The notes under the pieces: model-generated
Database searches by the model: none
What the model was told of the DNA's origin: nothing
What the model saw: only the letters and a program-made list of their open reading frames with translations
NCBI GenBank assembly: GCA_026260175.1
Contig: JAKCWW010001108.1
Span: 7,239-28,819 of the forward strand
Source: Reticulitermes lucifugus
Lineage: Eukaryota > Arthropoda > Insecta > Blattodea > Rhinotermitidae
DNA length: 21,581 nucleotides
Reading direction: 5' to 3'
Translations under genes and position numbers: made by a program
Part shown: positions 1 through 9,666 of the stretch, piece by piece
Numbering within the stretch: position 1 is the first letter of the stretch
Layout of the letters: the number at the start of each line of letters is the position of its first letter

Positions 1-68
1 GTGTGACCATGAAACCTCGACGAAACGAGGAGGCCCAGGCCCATATAAGGCTGTCGAGCCACAAAAAA
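1..68 (+). mobile_element. SINE family 1, 3' end (cut by window edge)
   Basis: This is the last part of a tRNA-derived SINE on the plus strand. A short hairpin-like stretch (CCTCGACGAAACGAGG) and a GGCCCAGGCCC motif lead into a run of A at 62-69. The same end occurs in reverse at 4085-4150, 8106-8165 and 20994-21060. The tRNA head lies outside the window. Confidence 0.75.
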
Positions 69-310
69 AAGTGATATAGATACATTTGGTGAGGGAATTA
101 GATCTTTGAAACAGATTTTACGCTAGTAGCATGTTTCATGTGAGTTATGGTTTCTTTGAATTTCAAGCCTAATTTCAATTTTTGTTGATTGTTTTATTGT
201 GTTGCTTCTGTATGTTTGTGTAACTTGTGTTGTAACTATTTTGTGCTAGTTTTGTAAGTGGCCTGTTTGCTGTTAAGCTAACACTTCAATAATTGGGCAT
301 TTAATTGAAT

Positions 311-728
311 TATTGATAAAATAACTTCCCAATTACTTCGTCAACATGTTTAGACTGTGAATCGTCATCGTCAGGCTAATCTGATGGTTATGGAAATGTA
401 AAAAATATAAAATTGTATAGATATAAAATATAAGATGTAACGATTCCATATTATGGAGTGAGATCTCATTCCTTGCAAGGGTATTTTATTACAGATTGGC
501 TTAATCTTACTCCTAAATTTGTTGCGTAGAAGTAAGATTAAGGGAATCTATAATATAACACGTTTGTAGTAAATGACCCTCACTCCAGAACATACACATG
601 GTACCTTGTACTTTATATTTATACACTTTTAGATTTTTTATTTTTATACCGATCAGATTAGCCTGAAGATGAATTAAAGTCGAAACATGTTACTGAAGTA
701 ATTGGGAAGTTATTATATCGATAACAAA
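311..728. mobile_element. Long foldback (palindromic) element
   Basis: The left arm (about 311-388) and right arm (about 648-726) are inverted copies sharing AACTTCCCAATTACTTC, AACATGTTT and CAGGCTAATCTGAT. The symmetry continues inward: matching AT-rich stretches, then GGAGTGAG on both sides, then a perfect 12 bp pair CTTAATCTTACT (500-511) and AGTAAGATTAAG (531-542) around a 19 bp loop. The centre is near 521, so the whole ~415 bp unit can fold into one hairpin. There is no coding capacity and no clear target-site duplication. It could be a MITE of the foldback type or an old inverted duplication. Confidence 0.7.
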
Positions 729-1724
729 AATCATGTTGACTGTGTTAAGTACTGCTTATCATTATGAATAACACTACAGTATGTCAAACATCAAAAAGGC
801 CAAATAGTACTGACATAATAAAGAATTATAAATTGTTCAACCTTTTTCACTTCATTTCCAGGAAGGCTCATATGTAGTATGAAATGTTATTCACTGCTGA
901 AATTTGAGTCATAAATATGAGACAGAGATTTAGGAACTTATACATCTTGAGTATAAAATATGTTTATATTAACCATTTAGTGTTACGGGTTCTGCAAGAA
1001 TTCGCAGGTGAAATTTATGCCCAAAAACAAAAGAAAATAAATTAATTGTTTGCCTTTTTTTTTGCATTTTCGTAGCAGTATCGACGAAATCTTTAACATA
1101 ATTGCTGAAATAAAAAACCATCAAACACACACAACATCACTATTTGCGTCTGTGGAATGGAACGAATAACAATTCCCTGAAGTTTGTCAGTCATTAATTA
1201 TTTATCCTTATGTCGAATGCATTTATCAGTATGTTTCTGATTATGTAGGTTAAAATGTTTTGTATACAATACGGTTAGAATTAACAGTGTGTAAATATAT
1301 GACTGGTAATTAAATATAAATACTCGACGTAGTTGAAATTCGATTTGTTAGATCACAACCAAATAATGGTCCAGCTTTGTTATCCGTTCAGAACGCCGGC
1401 TTTATCAGTTTCAGATGTGATCCTGCATTTCTGTTGTTAGTCAGGTTATGAAGTTAGGGAGTTGAGTACATAAGTCGTTCAATTGTTACTCGAGTACGCA
1501 CGACAAATGCAAGGTAAGACCTACAAAACGATAAGCCTTTGAGTCAATGTATTATAGGTTTTTTCCATCCGTTCATGAACCTTTTCTACTCTGCGGAACA
1601 CTGAAGCAGCTTAAAACCTTATGGCACACCGAAATATATAGTAATTGAAATGTATATGGATATGTGTGTCCATAAACGGGCTTCATGATATTCTCCAAAC
1701 TTCCTTAGGCTTTTCACATTTATA
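729..1724. other. AT-rich stretch, nothing recognised
   Basis: There is no open frame of useful length and no repeat signature that I can name. A short T run lies at 1057-1065. There is no evidence of a gene. Confidence 0.5.
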
Positions 1725-1870
1725 TACAGTAAAACCTGTAAAGTTGGCCGCACTTTTAAGTCGGCCATCTGTCCCAGTTGGCCACACTTTTAGGGAATCG
1801 GGAAATTCCTCTGATAATATAAATTACCATTACTCCATAACTTGGCCACCTGCTTATCTTGAATCGTAGC
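1725..1870 (+). mobile_element. pogo/Tigger-like terminal fragment
   Basis: It begins TACAGTAAAACCTGTAAAG at 1725, the typical start of pogo/Tigger-type inverted termini (TACAGT followed by an ACCT-type motif). Inside, GTTGGCC or GTCGGCC recurs at 1743, 1760, 1778 and 1842, giving short internal direct repeats. The matching opposite end is not visible, and the fragment runs straight into the dispersed repeat at 1875, so it is probably truncated. Confidence 0.4.
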
Positions 1871-1874
1871 CAAA

Positions 1875-2010
1875 GTTTCGTATTTAAATTTCTGAACAAT
1901 CTTCCAACATCAAGTTTCATGAAAATTCTTCCAGTGGGAGCCGAGTTGCTCCATGCGGACGGACAGACATGACGATGCTAATAATCGCTTTTCGTAATAT
2001 TGCGAAAAGC
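1875..2010 (-). mobile_element. Dispersed repeat family D, copy 1
   Basis: On the minus strand this reads CATGGAGCAACTCGGCTCCC after a run of GTCC/GTCT repeats, and translates to SVRMEQLGSHWKNFHET. The same stretch is present at 7610-7680 on the same strand. A near-perfect palindrome (GCTTTTCG, 8 bp spacer, CGAAAAGC) at 1987-2010 lies at its edge, and an equivalent one lies at the edge of copy 2. The open frame continues to 2236 but looks like chance read-through. I recall this as a repeat seen in many insect genomes; its class is not known to me. Confidence 0.55.
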
Positions 2011-2277
2011 GCCCTGGTATGACTTTGTGCCCTAAACTGAGCTGAACAATTTCATACTTCATGGTCTGTGGAATATGTTTCTGACAGTATCGAGAAATCA
2101 AGTTCAGCGGAAAGTAACCATGATATACCATATCATGGGTCAGAGTGTCTTGTGTGTACGTCTCTCTACTTATCGATCGTTTGAAGCGTATATAAGTGCA
2201 CAGTGCAGGAGCAAGTTCAAGCAACCTGCAAGCCATGAATGAGACGCCGCTGTGAAGCGCCTTCGTGCTAATGACAA

Positions 2278-3130
2278 CAAATTGCTTTGAAGCGACCTTC
2301 GAGAAGATGGTTCAGCTAGATGTCAGCACTGTATAGGCATTGTTACACGTGTTCTTGTTTGGAAAGGAAATGATTCTGAAGCCACCTCCTCCGGAAAGTT
2401 TGAGCTCTGTGTAATTATTGTTACCCACGTGTTTGGTTGAAAGTGACCTTGTCCGAAATGGTCGAACTGGAGCATGATTTAATTTAAATTTTGTGATTTC
2501 GGATGGCAAATTACTGTGAAGCGGTTTCCTGCAAAACGGTTGACCTCTGTAAATAGTGTGATTTAAGCACCTGCTTGTTTTCGTGTCGCAAATGTCTTTG
2601 AGGTGACCGGGTCCAAAATGGTTAACCTAGAAATCTGTGTGAAAATGCCGTGCTACTGATGCTTATTTTCGATTATCAAATTACTCTGAAATGCCTTTAT
2701 CCCAAATGTTAGGACTAAAACATTGGCTTTGTGTAAAATTATGCCTATGGTATAATCTAATTTTGTTTTGTTTTCAAGTGTTAAATTACTTTGAAGCCGA
2801 TCCCGGTGACTGCGCAGTCTAAAGCATGGGTCTGCGGCCGCTCGCTTGCGGGGATTGCGGGTTCGAATCTCGCCGAGGACGTGGATGTCTGTCTTTTGTG
2901 AGTGTTGTGTGTTGTCAGGTAGAGGTCTCTGCGAGGGGCCGAACCCTCGTCCAGAGGAGTCCTACCTAGTGTGTGAGTGTCATTGAGTCTGATCAGGTGC
3001 AATGATAACCCTCTACATCTAAAATGAGTGCGTAGAAGAGGTCAGACTAAGAAAGAAAGAAGAAATTAATTTGAAACATCTGAAATGGAACATTGGATCT
3101 GGACTTACTGTGACGATGGTTTTTTTCCGC
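2278..3130. repeat. Diverged tandem array, ~80-90 bp period, split by a SINE
   Basis: Units begin with a CAAATTACTTTGAAG-like motif at about 2278, 2367, 2430 (partial), 2507, 2589, 2677 and 2782. Each carries a variant of TCCAAAATGGTTGACCT some 20-25 bases later. Spacings are about 89, 63, 77, 82, 88 and 105 bp. The last unit is interrupted at 2796-3062 by a SINE and resumes after it with AAATTAATTTGAAACATCTG. Identity between units is only moderate, so the array is old. A further partial unit (CTGTGAAGCGCCTTCG) lies at 2250-2265. Confidence 0.6.
2796..3062 (+). mobile_element. SINE family 1, full copy with variant 3' tail
   Basis: This is a tRNA-derived SINE. The RNA polymerase III A-box region lies near 2806-2825 and the B box GGTTCGAATCT at 2860-2870. 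The body (GTGAGTGTTGTGTGTTGTCAG, then GTCCAGAGGAGTCCTA, the first quoted here only as a landmark) matches the copies at 4085 and 8106. The 3' part differs: instead of the CCTCGTTTTTCGAGG/GGCCC end it runs through CTACATCT to AAGAAAGAAAGAAG. It is flanked by a 13 bp target-site duplication, AAATTACTTTGAA at 2783-2795 and AAATTAATTTGAA at 3063-3075 (one mismatch), which fixes both ends and shows that the variant tail belongs to the insertion. Confidence 0.85.
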
Positions 3131-3186
3131 ACAGGAAATTAAATGAGAGATTTCAGTTTATCACAGCGGTGTTGATGACGATTCAA

Positions 3187-3351
3187 GTCTTCTGGGATGT
3201 AATGCTGCGTCGACTGACGCCAGGAAGCATCTTAGCAACTCCACCTTCAGTTTAAAGAGATTTTGGAGTGTCAGACTCTGAAGATGGAAGTGTTATTCTC
3301 CTTCGAAATGTTGTTATTTTATCAGTCGACACGGCGCTGCACAGAAGAAGA
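3187..3351. mobile_element. Foldback element F, full palindromic copy
   Basis: The left arm (3187-3250) reads TCTTCTGGGATGTAATGCTG and ends CCACCTTCAG. The right arm (3278-3351) begins CTGAAGATGGAAG and ends with the inverse, CACGGCGCTGCACAGAAGAAGA. The loop is about 27 bp. The left arm translates as FWDVMLRR; I recall FWDVTPCSLV-type frames of this kind as common repeat-derived predictions in insects. Other copies or pieces lie at 6107, 7835, 10696, 14156, 17779, 18089 and 21314. Confidence 0.65.
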
Positions 3352-4075
3352 CTGAATATTCAGGGACTGACGTGTTATGAGATACTGTTTTTTGTTGCTT
3401 CAGTTACAATAGTATTCAACCTAGAAACCAATTGTGACCGGCGTAATGCTGTGACATAATGCAGAATTTGATATTAGCACGCATAACTGTCGCTTGTCAG
3501 AATGATGATTACAAAACAGTTTTAGCTGTACGTATTATTTTGTGATTTTCGACGTCGCATTTTTCCAAATTAGTGCTAAAATAGAAGTAAAGGTTATCGA
3601 AAATAATAATAATTTATTTGCGTAGTCACATTACAGAATAATGATGTGCCTGCTAACACCACATTTTGTGTAGTGTGCACACCTTATGCTAATCTTAAGT
3701 TCGACATTGTTAATGAACTGTTAATCTTAAATTCTATATTATAAAACTTATTAATTTTAAATAAAGAATTAAAAAGAACAGAGCACAAGCATAATATTTA
3801 TGGAAAACAAATGATGATGATGATAATAATAATAATATTCCACCAGTGTGTCCTCACTCAGCTAAATACTAATTACGATTACATTGTTTTAAGTGTCTCA
3901 TTCCCACCTAGGCTTCCGGATTGGTCACTTAGGTTTTGCAACAAAAGTTTTCTATACACTTTACATTTCCACATGCTTGACATGTAGTTTTACCATGTAA
4001 TTTTTTCATTTAGTCACCGGAATAATTCTAAATGATAGCAGAAACTGTGAAGTTACTTATTACTTAGCTTTTAAT
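3352..4075. other. AT-rich stretch with small AT/ATG runs
   Basis: No gene is seen. There are short AAT runs at 3602-3613, an AATAAA at 3760-3765 without an associated coding region, and a mixed (ATG)4/(ATA)n microsatellite at 3811-3837. Confidence 0.5.
3811..3837. repeat. (ATG)n(ATA)n microsatellite
   Basis: About four ATG units are followed directly by about five ATA/AAT units. Confidence 0.8.
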
Positions 4076-4084
4076 TTCTTTGTT

Positions 4085-4338
4085 TTTTTTGTCTCGACAG
4101 CCCTGGTGGGCCTAGGCCTCTTCATTATTGAGGTTTAGAGATCACACTCAGACACTCCACACTCGCTAGGACCCCTGCGGACGATTGATCGGCCCGTCGC
4201 AGAGACCTCTACCTGACAACACGCAACACTCACAAGAGACAGACCTCCATACCCCTGGCGGGATTCGAACCCGCAATACCAACATGCGAGGGGCCGCAGA
4301 CCCACGCCTTAGGCCGCGCGGCCACTGGGATCGGCAGA
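4085..4338 (-). mobile_element. SINE family 1, full copy
   Basis: This is a complete minus-strand SINE. Its head has an A-box-like TGGCCGCGCGGCC and a B box GGTTCGAATCCCGCC (plus-strand complement near 4258-4272). The poly-A tail appears as a T run at 4083-4090. A 9 bp duplication TTCTTTGTT at 4076-4084 and 4339-4347 marks the insertion site. The 3' end is the common GGCCTAGGCCC type, unlike the copy at 2796. Confidence 0.85.
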
Positions 4339-4394
4339 TTCTTTGTTACTTTATTTTTATCAGCACAGTACTAAATTGTAATAATATATAGCCC

Positions 4395-4423
<29 letters not shown>
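4395..4423. repeat. (ATT)n microsatellite
   Basis: About nine uninterrupted ATT units. Confidence 0.9.
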
Positions 4424-4425
<2 letters not shown>

Positions 4426-4431
4426 AAACCA

Positions 4432-4455
4432 GAATTGAATTGAATTGAATTGAAT
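4432..4455. repeat. (GAATT)n pentanucleotide repeat
   Basis: Nearly five perfect copies of GAATT begin nine bases after the ATT tract ends. Confidence 0.9.
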
Positions 4456-4937
4456 ATGTATTTCCATAGAAGTGCGATGTGGGTTGCAAACTGGACTAAA
4501 GTGGCTCTCGCTAGATTGCAGTCACTGATTCTTGTTGATAAGACATTGCATTCGTGTGGTACTTTGTGACGGATTGTCAGCTTCGCACGAAGTAGGCCTA
4601 CTCTGTCCAATGGAGTTCGTTCGTTTTCACAACCAATTATCATCAGTGTGTAATTTCCTTAGAATATACCAAATGCTGTGAATTATGGTTGTACTGAAAT
4701 TTAATTTCAGGTGCCACACTCAACTTTGGTCTGTGGCACGCTGACCGTGGTTACTATATGGTACCACCTGCATTAATATTAAAACATACCGCATTTGCCC
4801 TCACACTATATCTATGGGTCTATTATAGTTCACAGAAAAACTAGCGACTATTTCTTGAAACAGTATTAACCGGTCGGACAAGCGGTGTGTTACTGTGAGG
4901 TGCGTGCTGAATCTTTACATAAAGCTCACATGCATTA

Positions 4938-5115
4938 TAGGCTCAGTTGGTTAATCGCCGGCATCTGCCATGGAAGTCACTGGACGATTTGTGGTGCACA
5001 AAGTAGCATTTGGACAGGTTTCCCTCCGAGTAGAGTACTTCGATTTTCCCTTGTCACTATCATTCCACCAATGTTCCATATTCAGGACGACAAGCGGTCG
5101 AAACCTGGGAACCTT
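4938..5115 (+). mobile_element. SINE family 3 fragment, B box missing
   Basis: TAGGCTCAGTTGGTTAATCG at 4938 is a good RNA polymerase III A box (tRNA D-arm). It is followed by GATTTGTGGTGCACAAAGT, GGACAGGTTT and CTCCGAGTAGAGTACTTCG. I recall this body from insect repeats, where it is preceded by a tRNA head with a GGTTCGA box. Here the B box is absent and the A box is joined almost directly to the body, so an internal deletion is likely. Three overlapping open frames on both strands in 4885-5221 are explained by this repeat. Confidence 0.45.
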
Positions 5116-6106
5116 CAAACAAAGCAATGCAGTTTCGCAAATCTGGAAGCATTGGACAGAAAAGTGTCTTGACATTGTTTATGCAATAAGTGGTTACAGA
5201 AATAAGCAACTCTCGTTGTAAGTCTTTCATGTCTGTTTATTTCTCACATAGTTCTCTGCGTCTTTTTCAGTAACGTGTTCCTATTTACACGATGCCAAAT
5301 AACTACGTTTGTTAACAGCGGGTCAAGAGTAAAACGGCTTACCATAACATTCAGTTTCTTATGCCCACACATGCCGGCTCCATATTTGGTCTCCACAGAC
5401 GCAGTTTAGCTCCCACTTGCGAAGCTGTTCTGTGCTGTATTTCTTGCCCGTAACACGGATGTGTTTAACGCCTGCGGGACTGGGCGTTACTCCATCCAAC
5501 ACGCTCCCATAATGAGGTACAATGTGTGCCAGCGGAATATGATGAAACCAACATCATTTTCCAAATTTATTTCCTTTCGGGACGGGACGTGCTAAGAGGC
5601 TGCTAAGGCGGAAGACAAACGTTTTCATTATTAATCTTAAGCAAATATATAAATTATTTTCGCGTTATAACATTGATAAAAGTACCCTCTTTTTTAAAAA
5701 AAAAACTCAATTAGTAATATTATTAATAAGTTTTTGTACTTCAATAATTTTACTCATGTATTTAAAATACTTTTGCGAAGTAACGCTGTAACAGCTGAGC
5801 CTTTAACTTTCAATTCTGATAACATAAAAAATCAGAACGCTGAATGCGAAGTGACGCTGAAATCGAATTTCGTAGAATTAGTTTTCGAAATGGGCTAGTT
5901 GTACAAAGCACGTAATATAAAAATAATCTATAGACATGTTTACCACATAAATTCCTTTGTGAAACGTTTGATCTTATGAATAAATCTTTAACGAAAATAC
6001 GTTGAATGTAATTTGTCACTATGTATTGTACGTGACAGAGTTTGTGTCTTTTGGCATGTGGTGCCCTATAATTTGATAAATGGAAAGCAAAGTTTTGAAG
6101 GAATAC
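5116..6106. other. No recognisable feature
   Basis: The stretch is AT-rich with a short A run near 5695-5705. Open frames are short and show no domain I know. Confidence 0.5.
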
Positions 6107-6183
6107 CCTGAAGGTGGAGGCAGCAGGTTTCTCCGAAACTTTGTTACCTATCTATCAGTCTGCACTGCGTCATATCAGAAGAC
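6107..6183. mobile_element. Foldback element F, half copy
   Basis: It reads CTGAAGGTGGAGGCAGCAGG, then CTCCGAAAC, then CACTGCGTCATATCAGAAGA, matching the right arm of family F. The opposite arm is not present, so this is half an element. Confidence 0.55.
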
Positions 6184-7199
6184 GAAGTTGACAGTTACAG
6201 TACTTGGACATGATTTTGATATTTATATTTGAAGGGCTGCATTAGCAAGGAATTTCTTATGTTAACGTTGGTAGAGCAGCAAGGAAAATTTGCGGTACAA
6301 TGTGACATTTGGTTCAAACCGAGCGTTTGCTCTGGGGCCGAGGAAAATCATAGGAAGCCTTAATAGTGCATGTCGGTAGTACTCGTATGTACAAATTCAG
6401 TTCTTACACTAAAAATCATAAGTGCTTTTAATGTTAAAATAGGCGGTACATATAGTAACTACTGTACTTTAATTTTCGCCTCTTTACGCAATGCAATTAA
6501 AAATTTTTTAAAATTTGATTTTATATAGGTGCTCATATCTTTAAGGAGGTGAGCTTGTATGTCCATATACGTAGTAAATACAGACACACCCGTATTTCAT
6601 TACACCTGTATGTTTGTATTAAAAATTATTATTGTACAAAATCGTGTGTGTAATAACTGTATAAAAATTACATATAATTGAGGGGGTTTCTTTCGCGAAT
6701 ATGAGGTTTTTAAAGTGGAATCTGATTCAATGTTAGACGTACTTTCAGCAAAATTTGTGATTTCCGGAGACTAGTACTTTATGTATTGTTATAACTCCCA
6801 TATCAATAAATGTATTTTTCCAAGCTGAGAGTGGGGGCTGAACAGTCGGTTTGGCACAACGAGTGTTTGTTTTGTCCAGTCCTCATTGTGTGCTCAGTGC
6901 TATGAAACGCGTACGAGCGGTCGATTCGCTTTTTGCGTTGCAGTGTTTGTTTTGTCGGGACGCTATCACTTTGTTCAATTGTACAGATTACAGATATCGT
7001 TTTGGACATACAAAAATTGTAATTGAAGTATGCCGAGCCGATTCTCAGTATCATTTTCATTCTAAACTGAAATGTCGGTTTCATGCAATGTGTTAAAAGT
7101 TGCAAGCAACAGATTTTAATATGTGATAGATTATATAAGTCTGTGTGTTAATTCAGTCGTTTCATTCTTCTTTGTTTCTTAATTTAATTATAAACGTAA
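6184..7199. other. No recognisable gene; one short direct repeat
   Basis: AGTGTTTGTTTTGTC occurs twice, at 6862-6876 and 6942-6956, 80 bp apart. Frames of 81 and 100 codons cover 6803-7105 on opposite strands, but neither resembles a protein I know. Confidence 0.4.
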
Positions 7200-7726
7200 A
7201 CAAGACAGAAACCTACGTATGACGTAGCATTGGACCTGTTGGTGTAATCGTTATTGACGTGGAACTGCAATAAGTATTACATATTCTGAGTGCGTGTCTG
7301 TAGCGTTAGTTATCCAGCATGCAAAGCGCATGCTCCGTATTATATTGGCATTTGTGGCCTGACTGGCTCTACCATATCTTTCCACGTTACCTCATAAACG
7401 GCACGATTTTTGGAAAAAAAGTTATTAAACACAAAACGTGTGTTTTGATTTTCTCTACAACTTTTATCTCAGACATTTCTCATTCTAAGAAGAGATCAGC
7501 GAGATATTATCATAAATGTACATATGTTTTCATGTAATGTGCCCTTTATTGTTATCAGAATTTTAATGAAACTTGAATTTCCGCTACAGGTTTTCGAAAA
7601 ATATACAAATGTCAAATTTAATGGAAAACCATCCAGTTGGAGCCGAGTTGTTCCATGCGGACGGACAGACGAACGGCCAGACATGACGAAGCTGAAAGTC
7701 GCTTTTTGCAATTTTGCGAACGCGCC
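7200..7726 (-). mobile_element. Dispersed repeat family D, longer copy
   Basis: On the minus strand this starts near the GCGAAAAAGC-type hairpin (7701-7720), passes through GTCCGTCCGCATGGAACAAC, and gives decayed protein-like frames: NQNTRFVFNNFF, then AVYEVTWKDMVEPVRPQMP, then FACWITNATDTHSEYVILI near 7262-7325. I recall frames of this wording in predicted proteins from insect genomes, where they are repeat-derived. Stops and frame changes show that it is not coding here. The 3' boundary near 7200 is uncertain. Confidence 0.5.
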
Positions 7727-7834
7727 TTAAAGTAGCTGTAATAATTTTACAATCGTTATGAAGAACATTGTTATTTCAGGGAAACTCTGTATAAGATTTT
7801 TGGGTACTCACCATGGTGACGGTGAAGAAATTTG

Positions 7835-7990
7835 CCCTGGGGTATGACTCCACGAGGTTTGGTTAAAATCTACCAACGTTACGGAGGGTCCTACTGCTTG
7901 CCTCTTTGCTCATGGCAGACGGTGAAGACGGTTGGTTTCCCGGAAATGGTGGTACATTTCTACCAGACACAAAACGGTGTCATGTCCCAC
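7835..7990. mobile_element. Foldback element F, palindromic copy
   Basis: The left arm reads CTGGGGTATGACTCCACGAG (7838 on) and ends near 7903. The right arm (7921-7990) is its inverse, ending ACGGTGTCATGTCCCAC. The left arm translates as PWGMTPRGLVKIYQRYGG, another form of the family-F frame. A direct repeat (CATGG, 1-2 bases, GACGGTGAAGA) at 7812-7827 and 7911-7927 suggests a partial duplication. Confidence 0.6.
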
Positions 7991-8105
7991 ATACATGTAT
8001 TATTCTCAATAGAAAACCTGTTTCTTTCTCAAATATGGTCATGTGTAGAACTACAGTTCCGGTGTTGTAATGGAACAGAAAATGCTAATAAACATAAAGC
8101 ATCAG

Positions 8106-8345
8106 TTTTTTAGAATGGCGCAACAGCCCCAGTTGGGCCAGGGCCTCCTCGTTTTTCGAGGCTTCACGATCACACTCGGTAGGACTCCTCTGGACGAGTG
8201 ATCATCCCGACGCAGAGACCGCTGCCTGAGAACACACAACACTCACAAGAGACAGACATCCATACCCACGGTGGGATTCGAACCCACAATCCCAGCAAGC
8301 AAGAGGCCACAGACCGATGCCTTGGACGGCGCGGCCACTGGGAAT
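8106..8345 (-). mobile_element. SINE family 1, full copy
   Basis: This is a complete minus-strand SINE of about 240 bp. The B box GGTTCGAATCCCACC lies at about 8271-8285 on the complement, and the 3' end is GAGGAGGCCCTGGCCC followed by a short A-rich tail. AGCATCAG is repeated exactly at 8098-8105 and 8346-8353 as the target-site duplication. The intact duplication suggests a fairly recent insertion. Confidence 0.85.
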
Positions 8346-8353
8346 AGCATCAG

Positions 8354-9666
8354 ATTATGAATACTTAATTTGTCATTTCTAACAATTCGGACTCTCGGAT
8401 TATACTATGAATTATATCTAAAATCCTTAGAGTGGGTAAATCAGGGATAATAGGTAACTGTAACAATTGCAGTGCATTAAAAATTACGGATGAAATTTAA
8501 TTAATGTAACCAATAACAAGCAATTAATTGCAATTAGTTTGGACCCATGTTGATGCGTTGATAATAGACTATATTTGAAAATGTTTCAAACAAGCAGAAA
8601 AGGTCGAAAATTTATATGCCGGAAGTACTTTATGTGTACGAAATAAGGAAGATCTCTGATGATCATGCATACGATACAGAGTCCAGTCTTCTACATATTT
8701 ACCGTATAGTTAGTACTTCCAGTTTCTTAAATTGAGAAAAGTTTCAATTTTAGGGACTCCTGGTGCTAAATCCTAAGCATTACGTCTGGAGCCCGAAGAG
8801 ACCCCCAGCCTTGTTATTATTATTCTTTTTTAAGGGCCACGTTATGTTCTTTCTTATCTGTCTTTATTGCGCTGCAGAAATTTCAGTTGCTAGCTATGAA
8901 ATTTCGAACGTTAAAGTAATCGTACAGATGCATACAAACCAAAGTTTATAATATCTGCAGTGATTTCCTATCTCTCTGGTGCACAGCTTTGTAACATGAC
9001 ATTTTATGTAGGTCGTGTTTGTTTGGCTACGTCACTGCTTTTTGATAAAACCAGAGAACTGGTTCCTAACTTCGTATTGTCTGTCGAGTGTATTTGGATT
9101 GCATTATTCATGGAAACAGCAGTGACAAGTTCGACCGCTATCTGTAAGAGGCGCAAGCTTGCTGTTGCATCTCTTCACGTGTTCTGGTGATGACTGAAAA
9201 CAGGACCACCGACCGAGAGGTACTAAATTTAGGAGTCAAAGTGATCACATGCAACAGAGTTTGCTGGGCCGCATGTCAATTTCGAGGCAGTCCGCTATTC
9301 TGACATTCATATCCGCTAAGCGAAACCGAGCTGATAATTTGAAGGCATGAGGTCAAATGAAAACCACTGTATCATGTATAATATCTCTGTGAGTGTGGGA
9401 GTAGAAAATATTGTGTGGGAAACTAATTTATTCTTAACCTTATCATTTTCGGGTTAATATAGGAAAATCCTGAAATTCCAATTAAAAGTTTCATATGAAA
9501 TATTAACTTTAATATCATTGGGGTTGTACCAATAAATTGGATTTTAAATTAAATTGATAACAAGTAGTGTATGTAGCCTAGTTGTGTTCTTTTTTCGGAT
9601 TGGAGGTATAACCCTAGGCTATGTACGCTTAAAATCACACGTAGAATCTTATAATCTTAAAGGAAT
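8354..9666. other. No recognisable feature
   Basis: Unassigned AT-rich DNA. Short frames at 8763-8951 and 8960-9190 follow one another on the plus strand but show no motif and no plausible shared exon structure. Confidence 0.5.

Noticed and set aside
2189..2196. TATATAAG on the plus strand, possible TATA box
   Set aside because: There is no downstream coding region or clear initiator. Such sequences are expected by chance in AT-rich DNA.
1910..2236. 108-codon minus-strand frame
   Set aside because: It ends in the family-D repeat reading (MEQLGSHW). The upstream part resembles nothing and no start context or partner exon is visible.
2850..2875. GGTTCGAATC and similar motifs as tRNA genes (also near 4265, 8278, 17730, 18660, 16008)
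   Set aside because: All lie in SINE heads: no closed acceptor stem, altered loops, and repeated bodies with poly-A ends.
2278..3130. Tandem array as a CRISPR array
   Set aside because: Units are 80-90 bp and diverged, with no short identical repeats separated by unique spacers, and the setting is eukaryotic.
4711..4739. GTGCCACA/TGTGGCAC hairpin as a terminator or regulatory stem
   Set aside because: Isolated 8 bp arms with no associated gene; probably chance.
4885..5221. Three overlapping frames on both strands
   Set aside because: Explained by a SINE-like repeat. Being open on both strands argues against real coding.
6803..7105. Opposed frames of 81 and 100 codons
   Set aside because: No motif, and neither continues into a plausible exon structure.
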